From Theodoxus fluviatilis (Eukaryota > Mollusca > Gastropoda > Cycloneritida > Neritidae), in assembly GCA_034096865.1 (NCBI GenBank), contig JAWQFJ010017077.1:1-30000 (forward strand): 30,000 nucleotides of DNA, given 5' to 3'. The position numbers and the translations under genes are program-made. Positions within the stretch are counted from its first letter, which is position 1, and every line of letters starts with the position of its first letter. The notes beneath the pieces are model-generated. The model saw nothing but the letters and a program-made list of their open reading frames with translations, was not told where the DNA came from and did no database searches. Positions 13,011 to 24,137 of this stretch are shown piece by piece.

Positions 13011-15177
13011 GTGAGTGGTTGTCTTTGTCATCATGTGGTCATCATGTCATAATGAATGAGTGCCAGTATTCGTCACAATTCTTCAGCAGACGTTCAGGTC
13101 GTGTGTCTGTGTTGTCTTTCAGCCTCTCCTCCGATGGCAGTAAAATCTGAAGTATCGATAGTAACCTTTTGGGATCACCCTTTTTGTGTTCAAATCTCCA
13201 AAAGGAATATCACAAATATGCAGGCTAAAGCACATCTGAGATTTAATATAGTCTTAATTGTAACCTGGTCTCTTTAAAATACGCTACTGTTTGTTTTCAG
13301 TCAAGCAATTATTTTCCCTGTGAAGGAAGCTACAAACTTTGGGGGAATTACAGAGATTGCTTGTCTGACTGCCAGAGGATGAGAGGCTGATAACCAGGCT
13401 GCTTGCTCTCTCCAGGAACTCTTGCGCTCTAACGTGCTCAGACATGCATGCATGATGCGGCGACATTTTGAACCTCGTCTTGCCTGGAAATAAGCTGCTT
13501 GCCAACAAACAAAAGGCAGTAAACTGGGCTACAGAAGTGAGGAGAGAAGATGGCCGCCGAGCGGAGAGAATGTACGATGAACGTTCTGACAGATTCCTGT
13601 CACCCCTGGCTACTTTCCTGGATCCTTAACCACCGTTGTGTTATCGCCGACTCGCTACTTCTGTCTTGAGGTGTTTTGCTTTTCCCCTAGAACTCTCAAG
13701 GCAAGTTTGGCCGCACCTAAGGGAAGTATAAGAAAACAAACCTTAATTCATATCTAGTCAATGTTTTCAGGTGTCGGAGGCCGCGTTTCTATCTAACAAA
13801 ATCCCAATAGCTCTTCCCGTTCAAAATCTATTCTTAATGTATTTCTTTAATCCCTCACTTGATTTAAAGCGTCATACCATGAGTTAACACAAACGGGAGA
13901 GTTTCTGAGAGTAGAACACTGACTCAAAGGTTACCCACAAGGAATTAACGCACAATTTAGCTCGAACGCATTTCGCTGAACCTGAATTCTCAAGCCTTTG
14001 TTGAATGCTGAATTTGAAAAATCTTATTTCATTTTGTTGTTGTTGCTGTTGCTCATCACACGGAAAGGAGATTTACTTTAAATTAAGCCACTGATCACCG
14101 TTGTGAAGCTGGCTGAAGGACATGAGGCAGCCTTAAGATATCGTTAAATGTACACCTGTTTTCTTCCACGGCAATTAATGACTTGCCAAGACCTGAATTG
14201 TGGAGGCCCGAACACCGCAGGTTGAGTTTTTCCTGAACTTTCTTCACCCTGAAATATTGCTATTAGCAAACACGTACGTTGCTAAACATAAAATCTTCAG
14301 AACAGATGATAATTTCGACGGATTTTTGCTAAGTTGAAGTGCAATATCCCAGATATCGTCTGCAGTTTTTAAAAAAAGTCAACTTCATAGCTTCACGCGC
14401 TATTTTATTTGGGATTGATGGCCAAGACATTGGCATGTTAATCTCATTGCTCAGTTGTTTGTGAAATATGTTTTACTGAGAATAATGGGGTATTTTATTT
14501 ATGTGTTCGTGAAAACATGCAGGAAGTGTGAGACCATAAAGGGCATGGAATTGACGCCAGGAATATCCTGTCTGCTTTGGAAATTGTCTTGTCGCCCACA
14601 CATCACGGACAAGATAAGTCAGAAACTCCCACACGCATCATGCAAACAACACTTCCGAACCTGAAATTAAACTTCAGTCAACCGCCCACCGCTATCACTG
14701 CATTACTGAGAAGAAAATTTAGAAAAATAAAATATATTTGTCATGTGTCTTACATGAAAGTCAACATATATGTAACACTGCTTGCCAGTTGACAGTTGTT
14801 GACTACAAAAGCTGGGCATCAATATAATGCTTCAATGGTGGGAGTCAGCAAAAGCTTTTGACGTGGTGCAATCAAAGCACACTAATTTTACTTTAGAAGG
14901 AAGGACCATAGAACTCTTCCTGCGCAATGGTGAGTTATCGATTATACGTTGCTTTGGGATTTGTTTGAATGGTTATATCTGGAGCTGGCGAATAATGTGT
15001 TACGTCATCAGCAAGAGGACACATGCTACACAAATTAAGTGGAAGGCAGCATAATTGAGAAAAATAAAGACGTTCAAGTGTATATCTATTGGGTACACTA
15101 TATTTGACACCTCATAAACAAAGTATTCCCAAAAGCTTAAACATTCAGTGTTCTTTCTTTTTCGAGATAAGATGCGG
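13011..15177. other. Anonymous sequence
   Basis: More than 2 kb with no element or domain recognised. A 40-codon frame at 13550-13669 in a strong start context is listed separately. Stop codons are frequent elsewhere and the base composition is AT-rich. Confidence 0.45.
13550..13669 (+). CDS. Possible short ORF or first exon, unrecognised
   Basis: ATG at 13550 in the context GAGAAGATGGCCGCCGA, a strong start context for animals, opens 39 codons (MAAERRECTMNVLTDSC...) ending at TGA 13667-13669. No clear splice donor follows within the frame and no domain is recognisable. It could be chance, a short upstream ORF, or the start of an exon. Listed only because the start context is unusually good. 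Confidence 0.12.
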   Translation: MAAERRECTMNVLTDSCHPWLLSWILNHRCVIADSLLLS

Positions 15178-15834
15178 AAGAGAGAGAGAGAGAGAGAGTA
15201 CCAGACAGGTAGGCACGGCAGATGTTTTCTACAGCGCCCCTCAGGCTCGGATGACGTCATCCAGCAGGGGGTGGTGCTCTCCCCTGTCAGGTTCGATAAC
15301 TAGCTGTAGATCCAGGAAGAGATGAGCGCATCACGGTCAGTTGCTCTGCCTAGCACCTCGCTATACCTTTCTCCCCTCGTCTGTACGTTCTCGCACCAGG
15401 GGGCTGGGAAAAAACTGGGATAGCTGGTACGCACAAGGATCCCAGTGGAAAGATTCATCCTGTAGCTTCAGGGCTGCGTTCTCAGGAAGGAAGCATCACC
15501 CTGAGGATCTTACATGGGAAGCATGTGTCCAAACAATCGGCTTGCCTCCAATTAAAGAATAGAGACGGTAGTGAAAAAAGGGTACGTTGTTTTCCAGGGT
15601 CCAGCACCTGTCAGATGGATCCCTTGATGGATGGCCCCAGTCTGCAGCGAGCTGGGGTCTCCAGCCAGCTCCGAGCCTGCTGTCATCAGAGGGTGTTCCC
15701 CACCTTATCACTGCACACATCAGAGTGGCTGTGAACACCAGATCCCAGCTCTTCTGCTTTCCAGACCCACTCCCTGTTGAGTGACGGGTTCATGGTTCAC
15801 ATCTCTGTGTTTTGTTTTTTCTTCTTCTCCTGAG

Positions 15835-15836
<2 letters not shown>
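15178..15836. other. Anonymous sequence with short (GA)n
   Basis: A short GA run (15178-15198) is followed by about 640 bp with no recognised gene or element. Confidence 0.4.
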
Positions 15837-15920
<84 letters not shown>

Positions 15921-15933
15921 CCCCCCCCCCCCC
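15837..15933. repeat. (CT)n microsatellite ending in a C run
   Basis: About 80 bp of CT followed by about 16 C residues. Confidence 0.95.
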
Positions 15934-15940
15934 AAACAAC

Positions 15941-16272
15941 CTTCTCAATAATATATAGAAATAAGTGGTTTATTGTACCACAGGTTACGTGATAGTTATA
16001 TTATTCCTCCAATTTGTCCTTTCCAAAACCTGAGAGCAAACGATGAGATTCATTTCCTGTTCAAATGCCTTCAAAGATCCTATATGATGTCTTCTTCAGT
16101 CAGATTTGAAAACTAATTATATACATGTATACTAGACGCCAGAACGATACTACAGATCTATAGTGGGTTTTTTTAACCGTCAAATGACGATACAGTAATG
16201 ATAAACTCTGCATCTTACTTGTCTTCTTCATTCAAGAAGAGATGTAAAGATAACAGTGATCCAAAGTAAATG
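15941..16272 (+). mobile_element. LINE ORF2 C-terminal remnant
   Basis: One frame at about 15982-16110 reads RLRDSYIIPPICPFQNLRAN and DEIHFLFKCLQRSY, matching the C...H...C box at the C-terminus of LINE ORF2 proteins (CPLC..E.E.HFLF.CP). The second Cys has become Gln. A shifted frame near 16188-16270 gives DDTVMINSASYLSSSFKKRC, the usual segment after the box. It is short, frameshifted, and lies directly after a microsatellite. Confidence 0.55.
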
Positions 16273-16303
16273 AATCGTATAACAGCTAGTTATCGCTATC
16301 TCT

Positions 16304-16319
16304 TCCCTCTCTCTCGCCC

Positions 16320-16375
<56 letters not shown>

Positions 16376-16378
16376 CTC

Positions 16379-16464
<86 letters not shown>

Positions 16465-16476
16465 GCGCGCGCGCGC
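16304..16476. repeat. (CT)n microsatellite ending in (CG)n
   Basis: A CT run with GCCTCT and TCTGTC interruptions, ending in a short CG run at about 16465-16476. Confidence 0.95.
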
Positions 16477-16644
16477 TTTTATGCAACCTGAAATAGAAAC
16501 GAACCGTGATGCGTAGCCTTTATATCTGTCTGTCGATTAATTGTTCATCTGTCCATTTATCAATCCAGTCCAGTACTTACCGGCCGCTTATCGCCTCACA
16601 TCACGTTTACCTTCACACGAATTGCACATCTATGTCCTCGCACA

Positions 16645-17109
16645 CTCATATATATGTGATGTAATGTGATGTGCTGTGCTTTTATGTGGTGTAACGCTAT
16701 GCCATGTAATGCTACGCTGTGCCATGCTATTACTATGCACAATGCTACGCTGTGCCATGTAATGCTACGCTGTGCCATGTAATGCTACGCTATGCCATGT
16801 AGTGCTACGCTGTGCCATGTAATGCTACGCTATGCCATGTAATGCTACGCTATGCCATGTAATGCTACGCTGTGCCATGTAATGCTACGCTGTGCCATGT
16901 AATGCTACGCTATGCCATGTAATGCTACGCTGTGCCATGCTATTACTATGCACAATGCTACGCTGCGCCATGTAATGCTACGCTGTGCCATGTAATGCTA
17001 CGCTATGCCATGTAATGCTACGCTGTGCCATGTAATGCTACGCTATGCCATGTAATGCTACGCTATGCCATGTAATGCTACGCTATGCCATGTAATGCTA
17101 CGCTGTGCC
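16645..17109. repeat. 20-bp satellite built from pentamers
   Basis: About 20 copies of AATGCTACGCTGTGCCATGT with a TGT/TAT variant in the middle. Each unit is four related pentamers. Two copies carry a longer variant, CCATGCTATTACTATGCACA, at about 16724 and 16937. The left end is a cruder pentameric ancestor (GATGT-like). Confidence 0.93.
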
Positions 17110-17239
17110 ATGCTTTTACTAAAAATACGTCGTGACAAAAGCACAAATACAATTTTAGTCGGAAACTTTTGTCACGACGTATTTTTGGTACTGTTGTCAG
17201 TCCGACCCCGGCCACCCTCCCTTTGTGATGCTTTTACTA
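17110..17239 (+). mobile_element. Small hairpin insertion with 12-bp target duplication
   Basis: The direct repeat ATGCTTTTACTA occurs at 17110-17121 and 17228-17239. Between them lie 106 bp containing a perfect 21-bp inverted repeat, with arms 17121-17141 and 17166-17186 and a 24-base loop. The flanks rejoin into the satellite variant seen at 16724 and 16937, so this is an insertion into the satellite. Its class is unknown. Confidence 0.7.
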
Positions 17240-17460
17240 TGCACAATGCTATGCTATGCCATGCCATGCCAAGCTATGCTCTGCTATGCAGTCCCGTGGT
17301 ATGTTGTGTTGTGTTGTGTCATCTTATGCAATATTTTGTTATTTCTATGTTATGTTGTTCTGCTTATGTTATGTTATATCATCGCTGTGTTGCGTTGGAT
17401 TGCTTTGCGTTGATTTGTGTTGTGTCTTGTCATGTTGTGTTGTGTCATGTAATGTCGTTA
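17240..17460. repeat. Degenerate pentanucleotide tract
   Basis: TATGC, TATGT and TGTTG type pentamers with many substitutions, continuing the satellite on its right. The Met and Cys rich open frames through it are artefacts. Confidence 0.75.
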
Positions 17461-18205
17461 TGGCACGGAAAGCTACAATGTGTGGGACGGTATGGTATGT
17501 GGAGGGTATTCCAAGAGGCATTACTACATCCTGCTGTCATTTAATCTCATCAACATCAGGACAAGAACATGCATGTGCGCGAGTGGATGTGCATCCATGC
17601 CAAATGTTGCGTGAGTAGGCCTATTAACCTATTCACGGGTCCCTATGCTCACATCAGCACAAGACGATTTACAACAACATCAGTTGTTGCTAAAAAACTA
17701 TTCTTTATATGACACATAAACTAATAATTATTAAAAAGCTTAATGGGTGTCTAATGTTACGTCAGAGATCTTCACACAGTAAACACAGAGAGATGCTCAA
17801 CAACGCTTTAGTTGTGTTGCATCACAAAGGCCCCAACGCTACGGTAAACATCCAAATAAATCAGGCCAGCGTCTTTGTTTACAAACACTCTCCCAGCATG
17901 CAACAGCTCCTGGCAGCAGCTCGGTCTGTTCTGGGAGAATACCCGGATGGAAACTCCCACTGCAAGGAAAGGGGGGGAAAAGCTTCTGCAAGCCACGAGC
18001 AGAGTAGCAGATTGGCAGACTTTCGCGGTCGCGGGATTTCCCACGCTCGTCAAGGCCACGTGACGCCTTGACCCAGAGGTCAAGACAGGGCCCCTACCTT
18101 CCCTTTTTTTAAGAGGGAAGGTGGAGGGTCGGGTGGTTAAACCAAAGATCTGTGGTTAAACGCGAAGAGTGAAGGATAAATGAGGGATGGGGAGGAGGGA
18201 CGGAG
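17461..18205. other. Anonymous sequence with a small hairpin
   Basis: No gene is supported. ACCTTCCCT and AGGGAAGGT at about 18097-18122 form a 9-bp stem around a T-rich loop. Confidence 0.4.
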
Positions 18206-18211
18206 TGAGTG

Positions 18212-18272
<61 letters not shown>

Positions 18273-18299
18273 AGTGTTTATGTGTGATTGACAGAGAGA

Positions 18300-18334
<35 letters not shown>
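18206..18334. repeat. (TG)n and (GA)n microsatellites
   Basis: TG repeat from about 18213 to 18270 and GA repeat from about 18294 to 18334. Confidence 0.95.
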
Positions 18335-18336
<2 letters not shown>

Positions 18337-18503
18337 GGATGGATGGATGGAGCATCACGGCCTATCAGCCTTTGTGGGTTATTTGAAGCCATTAATCACG
18401 AAAAACACAAGCTGGTTAGAATAAAAAGAAGTCAATATGTCCCTGGTTATTCGCCTCTTACAAATCGCGTACGGAAGACATTGCGGATCATTTCTTTACC
18501 CCA

Positions 18504-18508
<5 letters not shown>
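18335..18508 (+). repeat. Dispersed repeat, copy C
   Basis: This is the third copy of the repeat at 9340-9525 and 9748-9912. It has the GGATGGATGG head, GGCCTATCAGCCTTTGTGGG, GGTTAGAATAA, GGTTATTCGCCTCTTACAAA and TCATTTCTTTACCCC. A GA run follows at 18511-18549. Confidence 0.75.
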
Positions 18509-18510
<2 letters not shown>

Positions 18511-18548
<38 letters not shown>

Positions 18549-19385
18549 TATTCGAGATTTGAGATTTGATTTGATTTATTTGGAGGCCATCGGCCCATTG
18601 CATTACAAGGAAATGTTGGTATTATACAATAAACAATTCTACTTCAGCTATGATATCCGAAACCACAATCCTTTCAATGAGCAAGAAGTGTTCAAGTTCC
18701 TGTACAGCCATCACAATTTAGTATACTCATCTACTCTCTAATCTTTTGTTCTCTCAACTTAAAGGCATAAAAAATATGCATCGCCAATGAACGAGTCATT
18801 TTGTCATTACATTGCATCAAATATTGACACACATTCCTACTTTGTTTCTGAGGCAAGAATATGTCTAGATATTTTACCCTTAATTCCTTATAAATAGGAC
18901 ACTTCAACAAAAATGTTGCTCAGTTTCACATTCATCGCAACATGGGCACTTTGTATCTACCATACCCTTGTATATTCTATTGTTGTTGAGATCATTTATT
19001 CCAAACCTGAAGCGAATAAAGGCATCTCTGAACTTTTTAATGTCAAGTATATTTAAATACTCTTCAAGGCCTAAGGAATGCTTGAAGGATGAATACCAAG
19101 TGTATCGATTGCTGCTGATATTCTTCGAATTCCAGTCCTGAAGATAACAATCTTTTAGTCGCTGCTTAAGTTGTGACAAAAAACGTTTTTCGTCACCTAT
19201 ACTCCACTATTTAACCATGCAAAACCAAACCCCAGCCGACAAAGGCAAAGCTTTACAGTCTCTGTCCAGCTTCGTTCTTTCTTAATTTGAGAGTTCAAAA
19301 GCATTAGAAAAGCTTGTTTGGGAAGCCTGTCTACTTTCATCCGACAAAGTTTTAACCAGTATTTGATAACTCTGACGCTGCTATT

Positions 19386-19390
<5 letters not shown>
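18511..19390 (-). mobile_element. 5'-truncated LINE with 3' tail, relatively intact
   Basis: A minus-strand LINE 3' segment. Its ORF2 C-terminus runs from about 19388 down to a TAG at 18731-18733, followed by about 135 bp of 3' UTR containing GGGCCGATGGCCT (18584-18596 on the complement), AAATAAATCAAATCAAATC and a (TC)n tail. The 5' end is truncated against a GA microsatellite. Only two indels break the frame, so this is the youngest LINE piece in the window. Confidence 0.9.
18731..19388 (-). pseudogene. LINE ORF2 C-terminal domain, two frameshifts
   Basis: Blocks in order are VIKYWLKLCRM, RLPKQAFLMLLNSQIKKERS, CRLGFGFAWLNSGV, a frame break near 19196 (two extra bases), GDEKRFLSQLKQRLKDCYLQ, FRDAFIRFRFGINDLNNNRI and the CPCCDECETEQHF cysteine box. 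A second break near 18914, where five T residues stand where six would restore HFLLKCPIYKEL, leads into KQSRNVCQYLMQCNDKMTRS and AMHIFYAFKLREQKIRE before the TAG. In autonomous elements this region follows the reverse-transcriptase domain and binds nucleic acid. The upstream RT and endonuclease are absent. Confidence 0.9.
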
Positions 19391-19442
<52 letters not shown>

Positions 19443-19572
19443 GCACAGAGAGAGAGAGAGAAAGAGAGAGAGAGGCACTGAGAGAGAGAGAAAGAGAGAG
19501 AGAGAGGCACAGAGAGGGAGAGAGAGAGAGAGAGAAACAGACAGACAGACAGACAGACACAGACAGACAGAC

Positions 19573-19603
<31 letters not shown>

Positions 19604-19636
19604 GAGACAGAGACACAGAGAGACACAGAGAGACAC

Positions 19637-19677
<41 letters not shown>

Positions 19678-19727
19678 CAGAGAGATATGCAGAGACACAC
19701 AGAGAGAGAGAGAGAGGGGGGGGGGGC
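19391..19727. repeat. (GA)n and (GACA)n compound microsatellite
   Basis: GA repeat with GAGGCAC interruptions, then GACA and GACAC tracts, ending in a G run at about 19717-19726. Confidence 0.95.
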
Positions 19728-20149
19728 ATGGTTATAAAGAAAGGAAGAACAATCTAGGGCAGGAACAGGAAGAAAATGTGGGACGCTTGTCCAATATTGG
19801 ATTCAGAGCTGCGCAAAACAAAAACAAGGAGGAGGGAGGAGGGAAGTTCACCTCTGCGGAATCCATGAACGTGATGTGCACAGAGCTGCAGGTAGAAGAC
19901 ATAAACACTGAGCAAATGGCAAGCGAAAAGCATCTTATTTATCTTTCCATGGGGTGCCGGGCCACAGGTGAAGGTGGAGCTACGTGCCTTCCCATGGGTG
20001 CAGACCTGTGTAGAGAAATCCAGTCATGGCCGTTTGTTTGGTAGAGAGGCAGCATTCTTTGTAGACAATACCCTTGTTTTGTTACACCCTTTCGCTGTGA
20101 CATGCACCTCTCCACCATGTGCGCTGCAAGTGTTGGCTACAGTGTAACC
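19728..20149. other. Anonymous sequence
   Basis: Contains an 88-codon plus-strand frame (19778-20044) with no recognisable domain or coding bias, not called as a gene. Confidence 0.4.
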
Positions 20150-20458
<309 letters not shown>

Positions 20459-20461
<3 letters not shown>

Positions 20462-20817
20462 TGCGACATTGAGAGAGGGGCAGACGCAGATATAAGCGGC
20501 CATACAGAGTCAGGAAGAGAGACACACAAATAGACAGGTTTATATGTATACATGTCGACACAGCGAGACGCGGCATACAGACAAGCAGAAATCTATCTCA
20601 AAGGTCGAAAACGAGACGTTAAGAGAGAGTATTAATCATTAAATATGACCAAATCAAGAAAGTTAGGCTGACAACGGAGGTAAAATAGCAAGAAAAAATG
20701 AATTTGGAGACTCGATGCATTTAGCAAGCTTGATAACGAGAGAATGAAGGGCAGATTATTTTTTTTGTTGCAGCTTTTTGTAATCACATCTAGAAGCTCA
20801 GTGAACTAACGTCTTCA
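20459..20817. other. Anonymous sequence
   Basis: No gene or element was recognised. Confidence 0.4.
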
Positions 20818-21028
20818 TCCCACCCTACCCCACTCAACCCCATCATCCTCCACCCCATTACAACCCACCCCATCCCATCATCACCCACTCCATTATCACC
20901 CACCCCATCATCACACCACTCCACCCCACCCCATCCTACCCCACCCATCCTACCCCACCCCATCCTACCCCACCCCATCCTACCCCACCCCATCCTACCC
21001 CACCCCATCTCACCCTACCCCTGTTCGC
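20818..21028. repeat. C-rich minisatellite, unit about 15 bp
   Basis: Units related to CCCATCCTACCCCAC, cleanest at 20930-21010 and degenerate on the left. The minus-strand MGWGR frames come from it. Confidence 0.92.
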
Positions 21029-22298
21029 CCCATCCCACTCCAGTCCCAGCTTACTTCGTCCAGCACCTATATATAGGAAGCACCCGTGGGTGTTGCAGTG
21101 CATTGTAAATGGCACGATGGATGGCGCACATGGAGTCCGCTACTAGTGCTGACGCCTTCATTAGATATGATTTTATAGTTTAGAGTCATAATGCTGTTCT
21201 TCCGGCGTCTTGACGGGAATACACAGCGATAAAGACCGCCCGTCTCATGTAGTTTCACGAACTTTCTTTTCGTCTTTTAAATCTGTTTCAATTAGATTTT
21301 CTTTCCTCCGTTTCCTGCCTGAATTTCTTTCAATGCCTTAATGGAAAGTTTATGATATTTGCACGTATACCGTGATAACATATGTCAATGTAACCTTAAG
21401 TTTCCAGTGATTTCAATGCTGAATTTGTGGAAAGGCATTACCACGAACGATTATCGACTGAATTAGTCATTTTTCTTCTTTCTCCAGACACCTTTGACAG
21501 AATAAGGAGAGTAAATGAGAAAATATGGTAATTAAATGGAAAATAATTAATATAAAAATACAACAAATGAAGGAAGTGAAAATCTTTGTGAATTAAAACA
21601 GGACAAACACGTAGATCGCTGCAGACGTGTTTACGCAGAAAAATCACGAAGCACTCAGCCGCAAATCTTGTTATTTCCTGACACTGTTGCGGACCACGAT
21701 CCGAAAATAGAAGCGTGCGTGTCAAGGACAAAATGGGCGTGGAAGACAACACTCTCAACCTGTGTCTCGTTTGCCTCGTGAACCGTCTTTGTGCTTGCGT
21801 CTCTGCGTCTCCCCCAAACACTCCAGTCCACTCGCACGAGCTGATCAACACTTTTCCCGCTGGAGCGGTCTGCACTCAGTAACCTTTCAGAGACGTACCG
21901 TAAACACTCCGAAGCGTTCACCTAATTTTCTGCAACCAGCCTCTTTTTCTGCGTTGAAGGTAAAGTTCATGGTTGGGCGCTTGGTTCATGCAGGTAAGAG
22001 CCAAGTAAGAGGAGGGGCTGCCGCATTTGCTCCACATGACAGGGGTCGAGCAGGTCAAACGATTGTAGCGAGTTAAATTCCTCCCCGCAGCGCACGTCCG
22101 CTGACGTCAGGAACGTAGAATGCACCGGTTGACCCCGAGGCGAACAATGCAGATTGTTCACGAGGCATAGGGGAAGAGAGTAGACGGAGTACTACAGGGG
22201 AAAAGGGACTGGCTGTGTTGGACCCAACAAATCGGAGTGGACTGAACTTTTCACTTGGGTCACTAAGGAAGCTTGGTCACTCTATTTAGATACGCATA
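21029..22298. other. Anonymous sequence
   Basis: About 1.3 kb with no recognised gene. A minus-strand frame at 21438-21875 and a plus-strand frame at 21762-22076 overlap and neither shows domain-like sequence. Confidence 0.4.
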
Positions 22299-22670
<372 letters not shown>

Positions 22671-23297
22671 ACTCCTCTAACCTCGGCCTGTTCATAGTAT
22701 GCTGCACTCAAAAATCCTTGATCATGCTCATGCAATTCTTAACAGGGAGGGTGTGGTCAAGTAGTTCTCGAAATGGTTGTGGATCTATGAAAATCTGGTT
22801 TGGCTGCACATGCTCGTAAAAATTTAATTGTCTTACTCTCTTATATTTCTGTCGATTACAACTAATATTTGCGGCATTCAGTTTGCCATTTTGGACTGAC
22901 AACACTGAGTACCATTATGTAAATTTTCAAATCTAATTTTTTTGCAGTTTCATCTTGAACGTCATTCCTTTTCTCCCCGTCATCACGCACTGTCGTGCTG
23001 CGTTCGCGCTGTTTCTCTTCCATGGCCATCGCTGTGCCACCTCGTGCCATGCAAGTCGTTCCTCGATGACGTGTTTTGACGGGTCGATGACGTATCGATA
23101 CGTCACTACCGCGTCACAGTTATGCAAAATGCGTGACACCCATCAATGGAGGGAACTGTTTAGTCCAGTCAGATTGGTTTTGGACCTTGAACAATTTGCT
23201 TTAAAGCTGGAACTTTTTAATTTTGAACTCTAATGGTATCTATTATATTTTCCAATAAAGTTTACCATTGTAGCTTGGGGCCAAGTTTTATAAAAAC
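22671..23297. other. Anonymous sequence with CRE-like palindrome
   Basis: No gene is supported. At 23088-23105 is the perfect 18-bp palindrome TGACGTATCGATACGTCA, and another TGACGT lies at about 23067. These match the CREB/ATF half-site core, but no linked promoter can be shown. Confidence 0.4.
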
Positions 23298-23650
23298 AAT
23301 GTTTTTAAGTCGCACGAAATCCCAAACTGGTGGCCATTTCGCCAGACACCGCCTAATTGCCCGCCGCAGCGCAGCCGTTCGGTGAGCGCGGCGGTGTTTA
23401 ATCAGATTTGGACCCCCGCTCAGAACGCCCCAACGTGGCGACTGGGCGCTTCAATTTGCACCTACAGTCAGTAGCTGAGATGTTGCCTTTTTTGCAGCTG
23501 CAGGGCATCACAACTACGCCAAATCTGCCAGACTGTATCTCCAGCAGATGATGGCATTGAAAGACACACACCCAAAGGTGTATCAAGACTACCAAGAGGG
23601 GCACCACGTGTTCCGAAGAATGTTTTTAAGTCGCACGAAATCCCAAACTG
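23298..23650 (+). repeat. 32-bp direct repeats flanking a segment with a captured gene fragment
   Basis: A 32-bp sequence containing GTTTTTAAGTCGCACGAAAT occurs at 23298-23329 and identically at 23619-23650. Between the copies lie 111 bp of unidentified GC-rich sequence and a 180-bp fragment of the downstream nuclease gene. The right copy lies about 70 bp upstream of that gene's probable ATG, so the insertion sits in its 5' flank. Confidence 0.9.
23441..23620 (+). pseudogene. Duplicated 180-bp fragment of the nuclease-CXC gene
   Basis: This segment matches 25096-25275 in 178 of 180 bases by eye, with TGTATC/TGTACC and ACACAC/ACACCC as the two differences. It covers the codons around the internal frame break and carries the same six-T run. 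It has no start, splice signal or stop of its own that would make a gene. The high identity means the copy event was recent and followed the loss of frame, if that is a real mutation. Confidence 0.95.
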
Positions 23651-23721
23651 AAACATGCACTAAATGGCACGGACCGCGCACCATACGAGTGCTCTAGTAT
23701 TTCCGGCACTGCGTCAACACA

Positions 23722-23796
23722 ATGGCGACGCCTCCCCTCGCAACTGCCGAAGCTCCTACTCCTGATGAAGAGAGCGACCTAAGCAGTTTGTCTGAG
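23722..23796 (+). CDS. Probable first coding exon of the nuclease-CXC gene
   Basis: ATG at 23722 in the context CAACACAATGGCG opens exactly 25 codons, MATPPLATAEAPTPDEESDL then SSLSE, ending at a consensus donor GAG|GTAAGA (23797). The acidic, Pro-rich start fits a flexible N-terminus. Joining to the TTCCAG acceptor at 24137 yields VGLERVVQ and an early stop. Removing one G at the exon 2 border would give SDWNGLSKVMYQPVPD, the frame of the long ORF. The exon call rests on the donor, start context and position and needs transcript evidence. Confidence 0.55.
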
Positions 23797-24137
23797 GTAA
23801 GATAAATAAAAAGTGTATCTCTCGTTTATTCAGTGAAAAATAGATTTAGTTGGGACAAGATAAGTGTCTTTCTCGACCGCTAAGCTACTACTACTAGTAA
23901 TAATACAGTAGATTTATCTAGCGCATACTCTAATACATAGCTCCAATCGCTTTACAAAATGCAGACATTTATGATATAAAAACATCAAACAAACTGAGGG
24001 GTTGGGGGTTGGGGATGATCTTCTGTCTTCTAGCGAATGTTACCCATGTTCTTTCTTATCATAAAACGAATGTTAGCGTTTCTTACAATTTCTTTATTAA
24101 GATGAAATACGCCTGGTATATTGTTTGTCTGTTCCAG
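23797..24137 (+). other. Probable intron with repeat fragment
   Basis: GTAAGATA at the left and a pyrimidine-rich TTGTTTGTCTGTTCCAG at the right. Around 23910-23975, TTATCTAGCGCATA and CAATCGCTTTACAAAATGCA resemble the AGCGC...CGCTTTACA block found again, diverged, in the insertion at about 26870-26910. Confidence 0.55.

Noticed and set aside
14455..15054. Several 69-75 codon frames
   Set aside because: Short, overlapping, AT-rich and without recognisable sequence; expected by chance at this length.
17709..18083. 120-codon plus frame and 91-codon minus frame
   Set aside because: They overlap on opposite strands, with no motif, no repeat homology and an unremarkable start context.
23398..23656. 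Minus-strand frames over the duplicated fragment, and 25044-25388 minus
   Set aside because: Antisense shadows of the same coding sequence at two places; homology is on the plus strand.
24121..24137. TTG at 24121 as the start of the 361-codon frame
   Set aside because: It lies in the polypyrimidine tract of the probable splice acceptor; coding begins at 24138.
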